Part shown: positions 10,080 through 18,968 of the stretch, piece after piece | How the letters are laid out: each line of letters opens with the position of its first letter | Position numbering within the stretch: position 1 is the first letter of the stretch | Assembly: GCF_014843845.1 (NCBI RefSeq) | Contig: NZ_JHQS01000058.1 | Coordinates: 24,439-88,438 of the forward strand | Length of the DNA: 64,000 bases | From: Mesorhizobium amorphae | Lineage (GTDB): Bacteria; Pseudomonadota; Alphaproteobacteria; Rhizobiales; Rhizobiaceae | Reading direction: 5' to 3' | Program-made: the position numbers and the translations under genes | The notes under the pieces: generated by a model | Databases searched by the model: none | Told to the model about the DNA's origin: nothing | The model's input: the letters and a program-made list of their open reading frames with translations, nothing else

Positions 10080-10651
10080 CTATTTGATTTTTGCCGGAAT
10101 TTCCGCTCCGGCAGCGAGGCGGGATCGGGCGGGAGCTGCGCTCCGCCATTCACCGAGAGCTGCATGAAAACCGTGTCCAGCCAGCGTCCGTGCTTGTAGC
10201 CGGAGCCTTCCAGGCGGCCCGAATGGCGAAAGCCGAGCTTCTCATGCAGCCGCACCGAAGCGCTGTCGGCATGGCCATCTCCGATGACCGCGATGATCTG
10301 GCGAAACCCCGCAACGCGCGCTGCCTCGATCAGCGCGTCCATCAGAAGCCGCCCGACGCCCTGGCCCTTGGCCTCCGGAGCGATATAGACGGAATCCTCG
10401 ACGACGAAACGATAGGCCGGGCGCGGCCGGAACGGGCCGGCATAGGCATAGCCGAGCACGGCGCCATCCTTTTCCGCCACCAGATAGGGAAAGCCGCCCG
10501 CCATCAGCGTGTCGAATCGGCTGCCCATTTCGGCGCGGCTCGGCGGCTCAAGCTCGTAGCTCGCGGTGCCGTGCGTCACCGCGTCGGCGTAGATTTCCGT
10601 GATTCGATCGAGGTCGGCCGAACTGGCGGCCCGTATGGTGATGCTGCTCAT
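10076..10651 (-). CDS. GNAT N-acetyltransferase, phosphinothricin/methionine sulfoximine acetyltransferase type
   Basis: A 191-residue GNAT enzyme. The acetyl-CoA binding motif reads APEAKGQGVGRLLM (about residues 92-105), and the segment FRPRPAYRFVVEDSVYI with the end EKLGFRHSGRLEGSGYKHGRWLDT is characteristic of the Pat/MnaT/YncA branch, which acetylates phosphinothricin, methionine sulfoximine or methionine sulfone. The exact substrate is inferred from family only. ATG at 10649-10651. It may be cotranscribed with nothing else; a strong leftward terminator at 10708-10731 isolates it from the Bax-inhibitor gene upstream. Confidence 0.85.
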   Translation of the reverse strand: MSSITIRAASSADLDRITEIYADAVTHGTASYELEPPSRAEMGSRFDTLMAGGFPYLVAEKDGAVLGYAYAGPFRPRPAYRFVVEDSVYIAPEAKGQGVGRLLMDALIEAARVAGFRQIIAVIGDGHADSASVRLHEKLGFRHSGRLEGSGYKHGRWLDTVFMQLSVNGGAQLPPDPASLPERKFRQKSNS

Positions 10652-10707
10652 AATTTATGCATGCCATTTGCCTGCCTGAGATAACAGCAAAGGCCGGCAC
10701 AAAAGAA

Positions 10708-10731
10708 AAGGGCGGCCGTTGGGCCGCCCTT
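10708..10731 (-). terminator. Rho-independent terminator of the Bax inhibitor-1 gene
   Basis: AAGGGCGGCC (10708-10717) pairs with GGCCGCCCTT (10722-10731) over a four-base loop; on the minus strand the stem runs into TTTTCTTTTG. It lies 28 bases past the stop at 10759. Confidence 0.85.
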
Positions 10732-10758
10732 CGGGAACTCGATGGTCCAACCGCCAAA

Positions 10759-11532
10759 TCAGCGGCGGTCACCCATGAACTGCAGCAGGAACATGAACAG
10801 GTTGATGAAGTCGAGATAGAGCGTCAGCGCGCCCATGATCGCCTTGCGGCCGGCGACATCGGTGGCGTCGCCCTCGAAATACATCTCCTTGATCTTCTGC
10901 GTGTCATAGGCGGTCAGGCCCGAGAAGATCAGCACGCCGATCGCCGAAACGGCGAAGGACAGAGCCGACGACTGCAGGAAGATGTTGATCACCATCGCAA
11001 TGATCAGGCCGAACAGGCCCATGATCAGGAACGAGCCGATCGCGGTCAGGTCGCGCTTGGTCGTGTAACCGTAGAGCGACAGCGCGCCGAAGGCGGCAGC
11101 GGTGGCGAAGAAGGTCTGCGAGATGCTGGCCGTCGTGTAGACAAGGAAGATCGACGACAGCGACAGGCCGACGAGGCCGGCATAGACCCAGAATGTCGTC
11201 TGCGCGGCCGACACGCTCATCGACTGGACACGGAACGACAGGAACAACACCGCGGCCAGCGGGGCCAGCATGACGACCCAGCGCAGCGGCGACCCGAAGA
11301 TCGCGTAGCCGAAGGAGGTCAGCATCTCGCCGCTCGGCAGCGTTGCGACAGCCGAGGCCGGATCGGTGGTGGTGGCCAGCATGATCGTGCCGACGGCGGC
11401 AAGGCCAGTGATGAGCAAGCCAAGCCCCATCAGATTGTAGACTTTGATCATATAGGCGCGCAGGCCCTGATCGATATCGACGGCAGCGCCGGGTACGGCG
11501 CGCGTCTGGTAATTGCGAATGGGATCAGCCAT
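10759..11532 (-). CDS. Bax inhibitor-1/YccA family membrane protein
   Basis: A 257-residue protein with seven predicted spans, belonging to the BI-1 (TMBIM) family that includes YccA, a modulator of FtsH protease, and the calcium-leak channel YetJ. The conserved segments are TAYDTQKIKEMYFEG (with the Asp pair region near the sixth/seventh span) and LTLYLDFINLFMFLLQFMG at the end. ATG at 11530-11532 follows AGAGGATTCC. A much longer frame to 11724 has an N-terminus of no family likeness. Monocistronic, with its own terminator. Confidence 0.92.
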   Translation of the reverse strand: MADPIRNYQTRAVPGAAVDIDQGLRAYMIKVYNLMGLGLLITGLAAVGTIMLATTTDPASAVATLPSGEMLTSFGYAIFGSPLRWVVMLAPLAAVLFLSFRVQSMSVSAAQTTFWVYAGLVGLSLSSIFLVYTTASISQTFFATAAAFGALSLYGYTTKRDLTAIGSFLIMGLFGLIIAMVINIFLQSSALSFAVSAIGVLIFSGLTAYDTQKIKEMYFEGDATDVAGRKAIMGALTLYLDFINLFMFLLQFMGDRR

Positions 11533-11768
11533 TGGAATCCTCTTTTGCTTCTGCCCCGTCCGGTCCGGTGTCAGGCTCGACCGAGCCCAGGCGCCGCTGG
11601 CGGGGCTCCAGCATGCCTGCGGCGGAATATGATGGTTCTTGGCGACAAGAACAAGACCGTAACCGAGCGTAATGCTTCGTGAAGCAGCCAAATTGCGCCT
11701 TATCAGCCGTCCCAGCCGCAACATTAACGAGATTTAATCGAAGCTGGGCCGATTCAGGCGGTTGCGGA

Positions 11769-14318
11769 TCAGAGATTTCGCAGCACCGGCGCCGCTTTGT
11801 GCCCCAGCACCCGCCAGGTTCCGGCAAGGCCGATGCCGACCGTGATGACCAGCGCAAAGCCTATGGTTGCCACCGCCACTTCCGGCATGAAATGCGATGG
11901 CAGGGTCATTATGCGCGCGACGACGAACCACGCAGCGACCCCGCCAGCCGCCAAAGCGAAGACCGCGGTGGCAAGGCCGATCAGCATGTATTCGAGCGAA
12001 AAGGCCGCTATCAGCGTTCGCCTGGTGGCACCCAGCGTCTTCAGCACCACAGCGTCGTGGATGCGCGCCCGGTTGCCCGCGGCGAGCGCGCCGGCCAGAA
12101 CCAGCACGGACGCAATCAACGCCACGCCGGCGGCGGCTCGGATGGCCGTTCCGAGCTGCGCCACCAGTCGGTTGACGATATCGAGCGCGTCCTTGACCCT
12201 CACCGTCGTCACCGCCGGGAAGGCGCGGGTGACGGCATTGAGCAGGCGGGCATCGTCCGCCGCCGACGCGTTCTTCTCGGTCAGCGTCGCCAGCCAGCCA
12301 TGCGGCGCACCTGCAAATGTGTTGGGCGAGAACACCATGACGAAATTGATGCCCATGGTTTCCCACTCGACCTGGCGGAAATTGGCGATCCTGGCGGTGA
12401 CGTTGCGTCCCAGCACATTGACGGTGACGGTGTCGCCGAGCTTCAGCCCGATCTCCTTGCCTTCCTCGGCCGAGAACGACACCAGCGGCTCGCCGGCATA
12501 GTTTTGCGGCCACCATGAACCTTCCGTCAGCGTCGCGTTCGAGGGCTGGCGGTCGTCATAGGTCAACCCGCGATCGCCGCGCAGCACCCAGGCGCCTTCC
12601 GCCGGCACCTTCACTTTCTCGACATCGACGCCGTTCAGCGCCATGACCCGGCCGCGCAGCATCGGTACCTTGACCAGCGTTCCCTGCGGCGCCTGCCCGC
12701 CGACCAGCGCCGAGAAGGCGTCGACGTCGCTGCTCTGGATGTCGACAAAGAAGAAGTTCGGCGCCCGTTCCGGCAGGCTGCCGGAAATCTGCCGGCTGAG
12801 ATTGCCGTCGATCAGCGCCAGCGTCACCAGCAGTGTCAGCCCGAGGCCGAGCGACAGCACCACCGACGGCGTGAGCGCCCCTGGCCGATGGATGTTGCCG
12901 ATGGCAAGCCTGAGCGCGACGGAGCGGACCCTCGGGCTTCTCTTGGCGATCCACTGCACCAGCCCACCGACGAGGCGCAGCACCAGGAATGACACGACGG
13001 TGGCGCCGACGAAGATCGAGGCGATGCGGCGGTCGCCGGAAAACAGGATGGCCAAGGCCGCCAAAGCGAGCGCGATGCCGACCGCTGCCGCCACATAGGG
13101 CAGGCGCGGAAAGCCGCGGCTCTCGAAGCCCATCTCGCGAAACAGTGCCGTCGCCGGCACGTCGCGGGCGCGACCAAGTGGCAGCAGCGCGAAAGCCAGC
13201 GTCACCAGCAGCCCGAACAGCGCCGCCATGGCAAGCGCGCCGGGATAGAAGCCGCCCTCCGCCGGCACCGGGATGACCGACTGAAGGGCTGCACTTGCCG
13301 CGAACGGCATCAGCGCGCCGAGGATGAGGCCAAGCATGATGCCGAGACCGGCGATCAGCAGGATCTGCACCAGGTAGACGGCAAAGACGAAACCACCCGA
13401 GGCGCCCAGACTCTTGAAGGTGGCGATGACGCCGCGCTTGCCGTCGAGATAGGCGCGCACCGCGTTCGCCACGCCGACGCCGCCGACCACCAACGCCGTC
13501 AGCCCGACCAGCGTCAGGAATTGCGAGAAGCGCTCGATGTTGGAGGACAGTGCGGGTGCGGCGTTGCTGCGCGTGCGGATCGACCAGCCGGCCTGCGGAA
13601 AGTCCGCTGCGGCCTGGTCCTGGATCGCCTTGATATCAGCCTCGCTGGCGCCGGCGGGCAGGCGGATCTTGTAGGCGTGCTCGACCAGGCTGCCAGGCTG
13701 GATGAGGCCGGATGCGGCAAGCCCTTCGGTCGACACCAGCAGCCGCGGCGCGAAGCCAAAACCGTCGGACACCGCATCCGGCTCGCTGGTGAGCCTGGCG
13801 CGCAGTTCGAATGTGGCGCTGCCGAGCTTCAGCCGGTCGCCGATCTTGAGGTTCAGCCGGTCGAGCAGCAGGTCGGGGGCCACGGCGCCGAAGACGCCGG
13901 ATTTCTCGCCGAACAGGTCCTGCCTCGATAGCTGCGGCTCGGTCTCCAGCGCGCCATAGAGCGGATAGGCGTCGTCGACCGCCTTGGCCTCGACCAGCGA
14001 CTGGTCGGAGCCGTCCTCGAGCCGCGCCATCGAGCGCATGCTGGCGCTGTGCGAAACGGCGCCCAGCCGATCGACGAAACCACGTTCGTCCGGCGTCGCA
14101 TCGCGCTGGTTGATCTGGAAGCGCAGATCGCCGCCAAGCAGCGTCTGGCCCTGATTGGCAACGCCGGCGGTGATTGCCTGCGCCACCGAATTGACGCCGC
14201 CGATTGCCGCGACGCCGAGCGCGATGCAGGCAAGGAAAATCAGGAAGCCCGACAGCCCGCCGCGCATTTCGCGCAGCGAGAATCGGACGGCGAGCTTCAG
14301 CGTCTGGGATAGCGGCAT
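11769..14318 (-). CDS. ABC exporter permease, YbbP-like FtsX-domain protein
   Basis: A permease of 849 residues with an N-terminal span (about 21-43, FLIFLACIALGVAAIGGVN) and large periplasmic domain, then two blocks of FtsX-type spans (about 270-420 and 740-845). This architecture is that of YbbP/MacB-type permeases. Its ATG overlaps the stop of the upstream ATPase gene (TGATG), and the pair is divergent from a TesA-like esterase, the same trio as E. coli ybbP-ybbA-tesA. The exported substrate is not established; lipid or lipoprotein handling is a reasonable guess. Confidence 0.9.
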   Translation of the reverse strand: MPLSQTLKLAVRFSLREMRGGLSGFLIFLACIALGVAAIGGVNSVAQAITAGVANQGQTLLGGDLRFQINQRDATPDERGFVDRLGAVSHSASMRSMARLEDGSDQSLVEAKAVDDAYPLYGALETEPQLSRQDLFGEKSGVFGAVAPDLLLDRLNLKIGDRLKLGSATFELRARLTSEPDAVSDGFGFAPRLLVSTEGLAASGLIQPGSLVEHAYKIRLPAGASEADIKAIQDQAAADFPQAGWSIRTRSNAAPALSSNIERFSQFLTLVGLTALVVGGVGVANAVRAYLDGKRGVIATFKSLGASGGFVFAVYLVQILLIAGLGIMLGLILGALMPFAASAALQSVIPVPAEGGFYPGALAMAALFGLLVTLAFALLPLGRARDVPATALFREMGFESRGFPRLPYVAAAVGIALALAALAILFSGDRRIASIFVGATVVSFLVLRLVGGLVQWIAKRSPRVRSVALRLAIGNIHRPGALTPSVVLSLGLGLTLLVTLALIDGNLSRQISGSLPERAPNFFFVDIQSSDVDAFSALVGGQAPQGTLVKVPMLRGRVMALNGVDVEKVKVPAEGAWVLRGDRGLTYDDRQPSNATLTEGSWWPQNYAGEPLVSFSAEEGKEIGLKLGDTVTVNVLGRNVTARIANFRQVEWETMGINFVMVFSPNTFAGAPHGWLATLTEKNASAADDARLLNAVTRAFPAVTTVRVKDALDIVNRLVAQLGTAIRAAAGVALIASVLVLAGALAAGNRARIHDAVVLKTLGATRRTLIAAFSLEYMLIGLATAVFALAAGGVAAWFVVARIMTLPSHFMPEVAVATIGFALVITVGIGLAGTWRVLGHKAAPVLRNL

Positions 14319-15016
14319 CAGGCCGTCACCTTCAGCGGCCTCGATGTGTCCTCGATCCGTCCAGAGCGCATCGAGACCTGGCGCGAGCAGCGCGCCGCCA
14401 GCGCCGGATCATGCGTGACCAGCACCAGCGTCATGCCGCGCTCGGCCGCCTTGGCGAACAGCAGGTCGGCGACCTGCCGGCCCGTCGCCTGGTCGAGATT
14501 GCCGGTCGGCTCGTCGGCGACCAGGATGCGCGGCGAAGGCGCCAGCGCGCGGGCGATTGCCACGCGCTGCTGCTCGCCGCCGGACAATTCGCCGGGATAG
14601 TGGGTGACGCGGTCGCTGAGGCCGACTGCCGCGAGTTCCCGCGCCGCCACCCCGAACGGATCGGCATGGCCGGCGAGTTCGAGCGGCACCGCGACATTTT
14701 CGAGTGCCGTCATGTTGGGGATGAGGTGGAAGGACTGGAAGACGATGCCAATGTTTCGTCCACGAAACGATGCGATCTGATCCTCGCTTTTGCCGTTGAG
14801 CAGCTCGCCGGCGATTCGAACCGTACCCGAATCGACCCTTTCCAGCCCTGCCAGAACCATCAGCAGCGTCGACTTTCCGGACCCTGAAGGACCGACGATG
14901 CCGGTTGCCTCGCCGGCGGCGACATCGAGGCTGACGCCTTTCAGCACATGGACCGAGGACGCGCCTTCACCGAGCGTCAGCGATACGTCTTTCAGCACGA
15001 TGACGGCTTCTGTCAA
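14318..15016 (-). CDS. ABC transporter ATP-binding protein, YbbA-like
   Basis: A 232-residue ATPase of the LolD/MacB/FtsE group. Walker A GPSGSGKST is at residues 42-50, the signature is LSGGEQQR, and Walker B reads ILVADEPTGNLD. It energises the FtsX-type permease encoded directly downstream with a one-base overlap. The divergent esterase gene starts 85 bases away, so both promoters are in that short gap. Synteny with E. coli ybbA supports the assignment. Confidence 0.92.
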   Translation of the reverse strand: MTEAVIVLKDVSLTLGEGASSVHVLKGVSLDVAAGEATGIVGPSGSGKSTLLMVLAGLERVDSGTVRIAGELLNGKSEDQIASFRGRNIGIVFQSFHLIPNMTALENVAVPLELAGHADPFGVAARELAAVGLSDRVTHYPGELSGGEQQRVAIARALAPSPRILVADEPTGNLDQATGRQVADLLFAKAAERGMTLVLVTHDPALAARCSRQVSMRSGRIEDTSRPLKVTA

Positions 15017-15101
15017 AATGAAAGCGTCCTATATGGGAGGGTGAGAGCGGTCCGATCCGCCTGCGCCTGAAGACTATTTCCGCTCATATGGGGCTTGCCG
15101 C

Positions 15102-15746
15102 ATGGCTTTCAAACACACTCTTGCTGCAGCCCTCGTTCTTTTCGCTGCGATCAGCGGCGCGATTTCGTCGGCGCGCGCCGAGACCTTCACCATCGTCGGT
15201 TTCGGCGACAGCCTGATGGCGGGCTTCGGCCTTGGTCCCGGCGAAGGCTTTACCGACAGGTTGCAGGCCGCGCTGCGCGCCAAGGGCCATGACGTGACGG
15301 TCGCCAATGCCGGCGTTTCCGGCGATACGACAAGCGGCGGCCTGGCGCGGCTCGACTGGTCGGTGCCCGACGGCACGCAACTGGTGATCCTCGAGCTCGG
15401 CGCCAACGACATGCTGCGCGGCGTATCGCCCGGCATCGCCGAAAAGAACCTGGATGAGATGCTGGCCAAGCTCAAACAGCGCAAGATCGCCGTGCTTCTG
15501 GCCGGCATGCGCGCCGCCCCCAATCTCGGCGCCGACTACCAGAACGCCTTCGACGCGATCTATCCGAAGCTGGCCGCGAAATACGGCGTTCCGCTCTACC
15601 CGTTCTTTCTGGACGGCGTCGCCGGCCAGCCCGGGCTGCTGCTGGAGGACGGCCTGCATCCCAACGCCAAGGGTGTCGAAATGATGGTCGAGCGCATCCT
15701 GCCGACAGTCGAAAAGGCTATTGCCGGGGCGGGCGGAGCGCCGTGA
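15102..15746 (+). CDS. TesA-like SGNH arylesterase/lysophospholipase
   Basis: A 214-residue secreted SGNH hydrolase. A signal peptide ends near ARAE (residue 27). Block I is GDSLMAG with the nucleophile Ser37, block III is GANDMLRG (Asn102), and the catalytic Asp183 and His186 are in DGLHPNA. TesA-type enzymes are periplasmic thioesterases, arylesterases and lysophospholipases. It is divergent from the YbbA/YbbP-type exporter as in enterobacteria, suggesting a shared lipid-related role. ATG 15102 is chosen because it yields the intact signal peptide. Confidence 0.9.
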   Translation: MAFKHTLAAALVLFAAISGAISSARAETFTIVGFGDSLMAGFGLGPGEGFTDRLQAALRAKGHDVTVANAGVSGDTTSGGLARLDWSVPDGTQLVILELGANDMLRGVSPGIAEKNLDEMLAKLKQRKIAVLLAGMRAAPNLGADYQNAFDAIYPKLAAKYGVPLYPFFLDGVAGQPGLLLEDGLHPNAKGVEMMVERILPTVEKAIAGAGGAP

Positions 15747-15863
15747 GGCTGGAAAGTCACGGTTGCCGCTGGGGAAACCGCGGAGCCAATAAACCGCTTG
15801 CCCCGTTTGAATATCGATGATTCGCTAGGGGCGTGAGTTCGATTCGAGGACAGGAGGCTTGCC

Positions 15864-16460
15864 ATGCCACGTCTTTTCACCGCCCTCGAAATTCCGCGTG
15901 ATGCTGCCCTTTCGTTGTCCCTGCTCCGGGGCGGCCTGCCCGGAGCCCGCTGGATCGACGTCGAAAACTACCATCTGACGCTGCGCTTCATCGGCGATGT
16001 CGAAGGCCATGTCGCCGACGAGATCGCCATCGCGCTCGACCGCGTCCACCGCCCGTCCTTCCCGATAGCCTTGTCCGGCGTCGGCGCTTTCGGCCAGAAA
16101 AAGCCGCATGCGGTGTGGGCCGGCGTTTCTGCCTCGCCGGATCTTAGCGGCCTGCAAGCCGAAATCGATCGCATCTGCCAGCGGCTTGGCCTGCCGGCCG
16201 ATCCACGCAAATTCACGCCGCATGTGACGCTGGCGCGCTTGCGCAATTCGAGCCCGCTCGACGTCGCCCAGTATCTGTCGGCGCGCGGCAATTTTTCGAC
16301 GCTGCCGTTCCGCGTTGGCCGCTTCGTCTTGATGTCGTCGCGCGATTCGGTCGGCGGCGGCCCCTATATCGTCGAGGAAGCCTGGCCGCTGTCGGGCGCC
16401 GACACGCGCACTGCCAGCCGCGCCGCCAGCGCTTCCGACGCCTCGCGGATCATGCGGTAG
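15864..16460 (+). CDS. thpR: RNA 2',3'-cyclic phosphodiesterase ThpR
   Basis: A 198-residue 2H phosphoesterase. The two catalytic HxTx motifs are HLTL (residues 37-40) and HVTL (120-123). The family opens 2',3'-cyclic phosphates at RNA ends and was first known as 2'-5' RNA ligase. AGGAGG lies just before the ATG at 15864. The conserved fold ends near residue 178; the last 20 residues are a low-complexity Ala/Ser/Arg tail whose bases overlap by 97 with the end of the convergent phosphatase gene. Confidence 0.9.
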   Translation: MPRLFTALEIPRDAALSLSLLRGGLPGARWIDVENYHLTLRFIGDVEGHVADEIAIALDRVHRPSFPIALSGVGAFGQKKPHAVWAGVSASPDLSGLQAEIDRICQRLGLPADPRKFTPHVTLARLRNSSPLDVAQYLSARGNFSTLPFRVGRFVLMSSRDSVGGGPYIVEEAWPLSGADTRTASRAASASDASRIMR

Positions 16461-16882
16461 ACGGTCGCGAACGCCTCCGGCCCGTCATAGTAAGGGTCCG
16501 GCACGTCGCGACCGCTGCCGCTCGCAAACTCCAGGTAAAGATGGATGCGGTCGTGCACGGCGGCTGGCGCCAGCGCCTTCAGGTCGCGGACATTCTGCCG
16601 GTCCATCCCCAGGATCAGGTCGAAGCGGTGAAAATCCCCTGGCGCAACTTTGCGTGCTGTCTGTCTGGAAATGTCGATGCCGTGGCGGGCGGCGATCGCG
16701 ATCGAGCGTGGGTCGGAGGCCGAGCCCACCTCCCAGCCACTGGTTGCGGCTGAATCGAGCACCATATCCTGGTCCCCTGCGCGCTCGCTCCAAACGGCGC
16801 GAAAAACGCCCTCGGCCAGCGGCGAGCGGCAGATGTTGCCGAGACAGACGAACAGAATGGACTTTATGGGCTTTGCGCTCAT
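16364..16882 (-). CDS. Low-molecular-weight protein-tyrosine phosphatase
   Basis: A 172-residue LMW-PTP. The P-loop CLGNICRS gives nucleophile Cys13 and Arg19, and the general acid Asp is in DPYYDGPEAF. Arsenate reductases of similar fold exist, but DPYYDG favours a phosphotyrosine phosphatase, often linked in bacteria to polysaccharide or stress signalling. ATG 16880-16882 is chosen over upstream Met codons at 16906 and 16945 because the fold begins seven residues later. The C-terminal 97 bases overlap thpR on the other strand; both tails lie outside the conserved domains. Confidence 0.9.
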   Translation of the reverse strand: MSAKPIKSILFVCLGNICRSPLAEGVFRAVWSERAGDQDMVLDSAATSGWEVGSASDPRSIAIAARHGIDISRQTARKVAPGDFHRFDLILGMDRQNVRDLKALAPAAVHDRIHLYLEFASGSGRDVPDPYYDGPEAFATVYRMIREASEALAARLAVRVSAPDSGQASSTI

Positions 16883-16989
16883 CGATCCGGCGCTATTTTT
16901 GTGCATGTCGCTGTCCCAAAACCGCGACGCACTTTTGGGCGACATGCATTATGGTGAGGGTCATTTTTCGAATAGCACAGGAATCCGAC

Positions 16990-17286
16990 ATGACGAGAGA
17001 GAAACTGGGCAAGGACGCTATCGCTGCTGCCCTTGCTGAACTGGGCGGCTGGTCGCTGGCCGCCGACGGCGCTTCGATCAAGCGCAGCTTCGTCTTCAAG
17101 AACTTCTCCGAGGCCTTCGCCTTCATGACCCGCGTCGCGCTTGCGGCGGAAAAGATGGATCATCATCCGGACTGGTCGAACGTCTACAAGACCGTCGACG
17201 TCACGCTGAACACGCACGATGCCGGCGGCGTGACCGCTCTCGATATCGAACTGGCGAAGAAGATGAACCGCTATTTCGGCGGCTGA
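16990..17286 (+). CDS. phhB: Pterin-4a-carbinolamine dehydratase
   Basis: A 98-residue PCD/DCoH enzyme that dehydrates 4a-hydroxytetrahydropterin, recycling the cofactor of aromatic amino acid hydroxylases. The active-site motif EKMDHHPDWSNVY (His58, His59, Asp61) and the later THDAGG with His76 are intact. ATG at 16990. No phenylalanine hydroxylase gene is adjacent. Downstream comes a separately started DUF1232 gene. Confidence 0.9.
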   Translation: MTREKLGKDAIAAALAELGGWSLAADGASIKRSFVFKNFSEAFAFMTRVALAAEKMDHHPDWSNVYKTVDVTLNTHDAGGVTALDIELAKKMNRYFGG

Positions 17287-17414
17287 GTGACGCCCCGCGA
17301 CAGGCCCAGCATGCCAAATCGGCGCCGGCATCTTGCAGCGGGGGTCGGCTTTCACCACATTTTTGCTCGCAGCCGCGCGTTGAACGATACGTAGGCGCCT
17401 GCAAGGAGAGATTG

Positions 17415-17777
17415 ATGGCGCAAGATTCCGGTTTTGATTTCTTCGGCTTTGGCGACAAGCTTGCCGGCGAGCGTGAGGTGCGCGAGAAGTTCTGGCGCAC
17501 CGCAAAGAAGGCTGCCCGGCAGATCCCCTTTATGGAGGACGTGGTGGCAGCCTATTACTGCACCATGGACAAGAACACGCCGCTGCGTGCCAAGGGCATC
17601 CTGGTGGCGGCGCTCGGCTACTTCGTGCTGCCGGTGGACTTCATTCCCGATTTCGTGCTCGGCCTCGGCTTCACCGACGACATAGCCGTGCTGACGGCGG
17701 CGATCACCACCGTCAGCGCCCACATCACCCCGGCGCACCGGCAGGCCGCCAAGCAGGCGATTGCCGGCAAGAGCTGA
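17415..17777 (+). CDS. YkvA-type DUF1232 membrane protein
   Basis: A 120-residue protein with the DUF1232 core KGILVAALGYFVLPVDFIPDFVLGLGFTDDIAVLTAAI (about residues 58-98), a hydrophobic hairpin with the conserved P-x-D-x-I-P-D motif. The function is unknown. ATG 17415 is preceded by AAGGAGAG; a TTG one codon earlier is possible. The N-terminal FWRTAKKAARQIPF segment is amphipathic. Confidence 0.85.
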   Translation: MAQDSGFDFFGFGDKLAGEREVREKFWRTAKKAARQIPFMEDVVAAYYCTMDKNTPLRAKGILVAALGYFVLPVDFIPDFVLGLGFTDDIAVLTAAITTVSAHITPAHRQAAKQAIAGKS

Positions 17778-18029
17778 GCCGGCACAGCACACGCAGGGGT
17801 GGTTTGAAAAGACAAACTCTTGCCGCTTTCGTGGCCTCCAAGTCCGAGACAGGGACGTCGCGCTGCTGCTTTTCGAGCGGCAGTGCGGTGATGGCGGCGG
17901 TTTCCAGGGGTGTGGGTCCTTTTCTTGAGGAAAATTCACCGTTTGGTAACCCAGATTAAATCAAAATGAAGCGACGGGCAGGACGCCAGACCGGCCTGCC
18001 GCCGCACCAGTTGGAATACGGGAAAAACG

Positions 18030-18533
18030 ATGCGCGGATTGATTGCTACAGTTTCCAGCCTGGTCCTGGTGGCCCTGGCCGCGCCGGCGCTGGCGCAGTC
18101 GGCGACCAAGATCGGCCAGCACAATGCCTGGGGCACCTACAGCTACCAGGCCTCGGGCGGCAAGGTCTGCTACGTGCTGACCGTGCCGACCGACAAGCAG
18201 CCGCCGACGCTCGACCATGGCGACATGTTCTTCTTCGTCAGCCAGCGGCCGGGACAGCAAGTCTCCTACGAGCCGCAATTCATCGCCGGCTACAATTTCC
18301 AGGAGGGCTCCAAGGCCACCGTTACCATCGACAAGAAATCCTTCTCGATGTTCACGCGCGGCAAGTCGGCCTGGGTCGAGAACGCCGCCGAGGAGCCGGT
18401 GCTGATCGCCGCGATGAAGACCGGCACCGACATGAAGGTGTCGGCCAAGTCCGGCCGCGGCAACACCACCACCTACGTCTTTTCGCTGAAGGGCATTTCG
18501 GCGGCGCTGTCGTCGATCGCCAAGTGCAAGTAG
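18030..18533 (+). CDS. Invasion-associated locus B (IalB) family protein
   Basis: A 167-residue exported protein: signal peptide residues 1-22 (cleavage after LAQ), then an IalB-type beta domain with GTYSYQASGGKVCYVLT, YEPQFIAGYNFQEGSKATVTID and FTRGKSAWVENAAEEPVLIAAMK. IalB was named in Bartonella for a role in erythrocyte invasion, but homologues are widespread in free-living Rhizobiales and need not be virulence factors. Two cysteines (about 50 and 166) could form a disulfide. The 250-base gap upstream must carry the promoter. Confidence 0.85.
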   Translation: MRGLIATVSSLVLVALAAPALAQSATKIGQHNAWGTYSYQASGGKVCYVLTVPTDKQPPTLDHGDMFFFVSQRPGQQVSYEPQFIAGYNFQEGSKATVTIDKKSFSMFTRGKSAWVENAAEEPVLIAAMKTGTDMKVSAKSGRGNTTTYVFSLKGISAALSSIAKCK

Positions 18534-18593
18534 GCCGTGCCGCCGAATGGCCCGCTCTCGGACTTACCCGAGAGTGAGCAGCAACCGGTTCGA

Positions 18594-18800
18594 ATGAGCA
18601 GATTAGGGGAGATCCTACGCACGGCATGGATTGTCGCGCTGTGCGCGGCAGGATTGTCGCTTGGCGCCATGACTGGCTACAACAACGCCGGATACACTGG
18701 GGCAATAGCGCTGGGTCTGGCCGGCTGGATTGTCGGTGCAATTTTCGGCATGGGCGGTCTGGCCGGAGTAAGAGTTTTGATGCGCTTTTTGGCAGCTTGA
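18594..18800 (+). CDS. Small two-span membrane protein, unknown
   Basis: A 68-residue protein with two hydrophobic helices (about residues 8-28 and 34-60) rich in Gly and Ala (GAMTGYNNAGYTGAIALGLAGWIVGAIFGMGG). No family was recognised. ATG 18594 is used; a GTG at 18537 would add 19 polar residues encoded over the inverted repeat CTCTCGG/CCGAGAG at 18555-18574, which may be a weak terminator of the IalB gene. Confidence 0.5.
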   Translation: MSRLGEILRTAWIVALCAAGLSLGAMTGYNNAGYTGAIALGLAGWIVGAIFGMGGLAGVRVLMRFLAA

Positions 18801-18968
18801 CCGCCAGCCTCTACATCTAGCCGGCATCCTGACGCCAACAGACGGTGGCGAAGCTGACGCACCGCTGCCGCCCCCCGCATGACTCCGCGCGCAACCTGTG
18901 CTATGCGCCGCGCTTCATTTCCGGCACGATGCTGAAATCGGCCGCAAACCGCTTATATTGGCGCTACC

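Noticed and set aside
17352..17939. 195-codon minus frame over the DUF1232 gene and the gap before the IalB gene
   Set aside because: Overlaps a well-supported plus gene and shows no family, signal or ribosome site.
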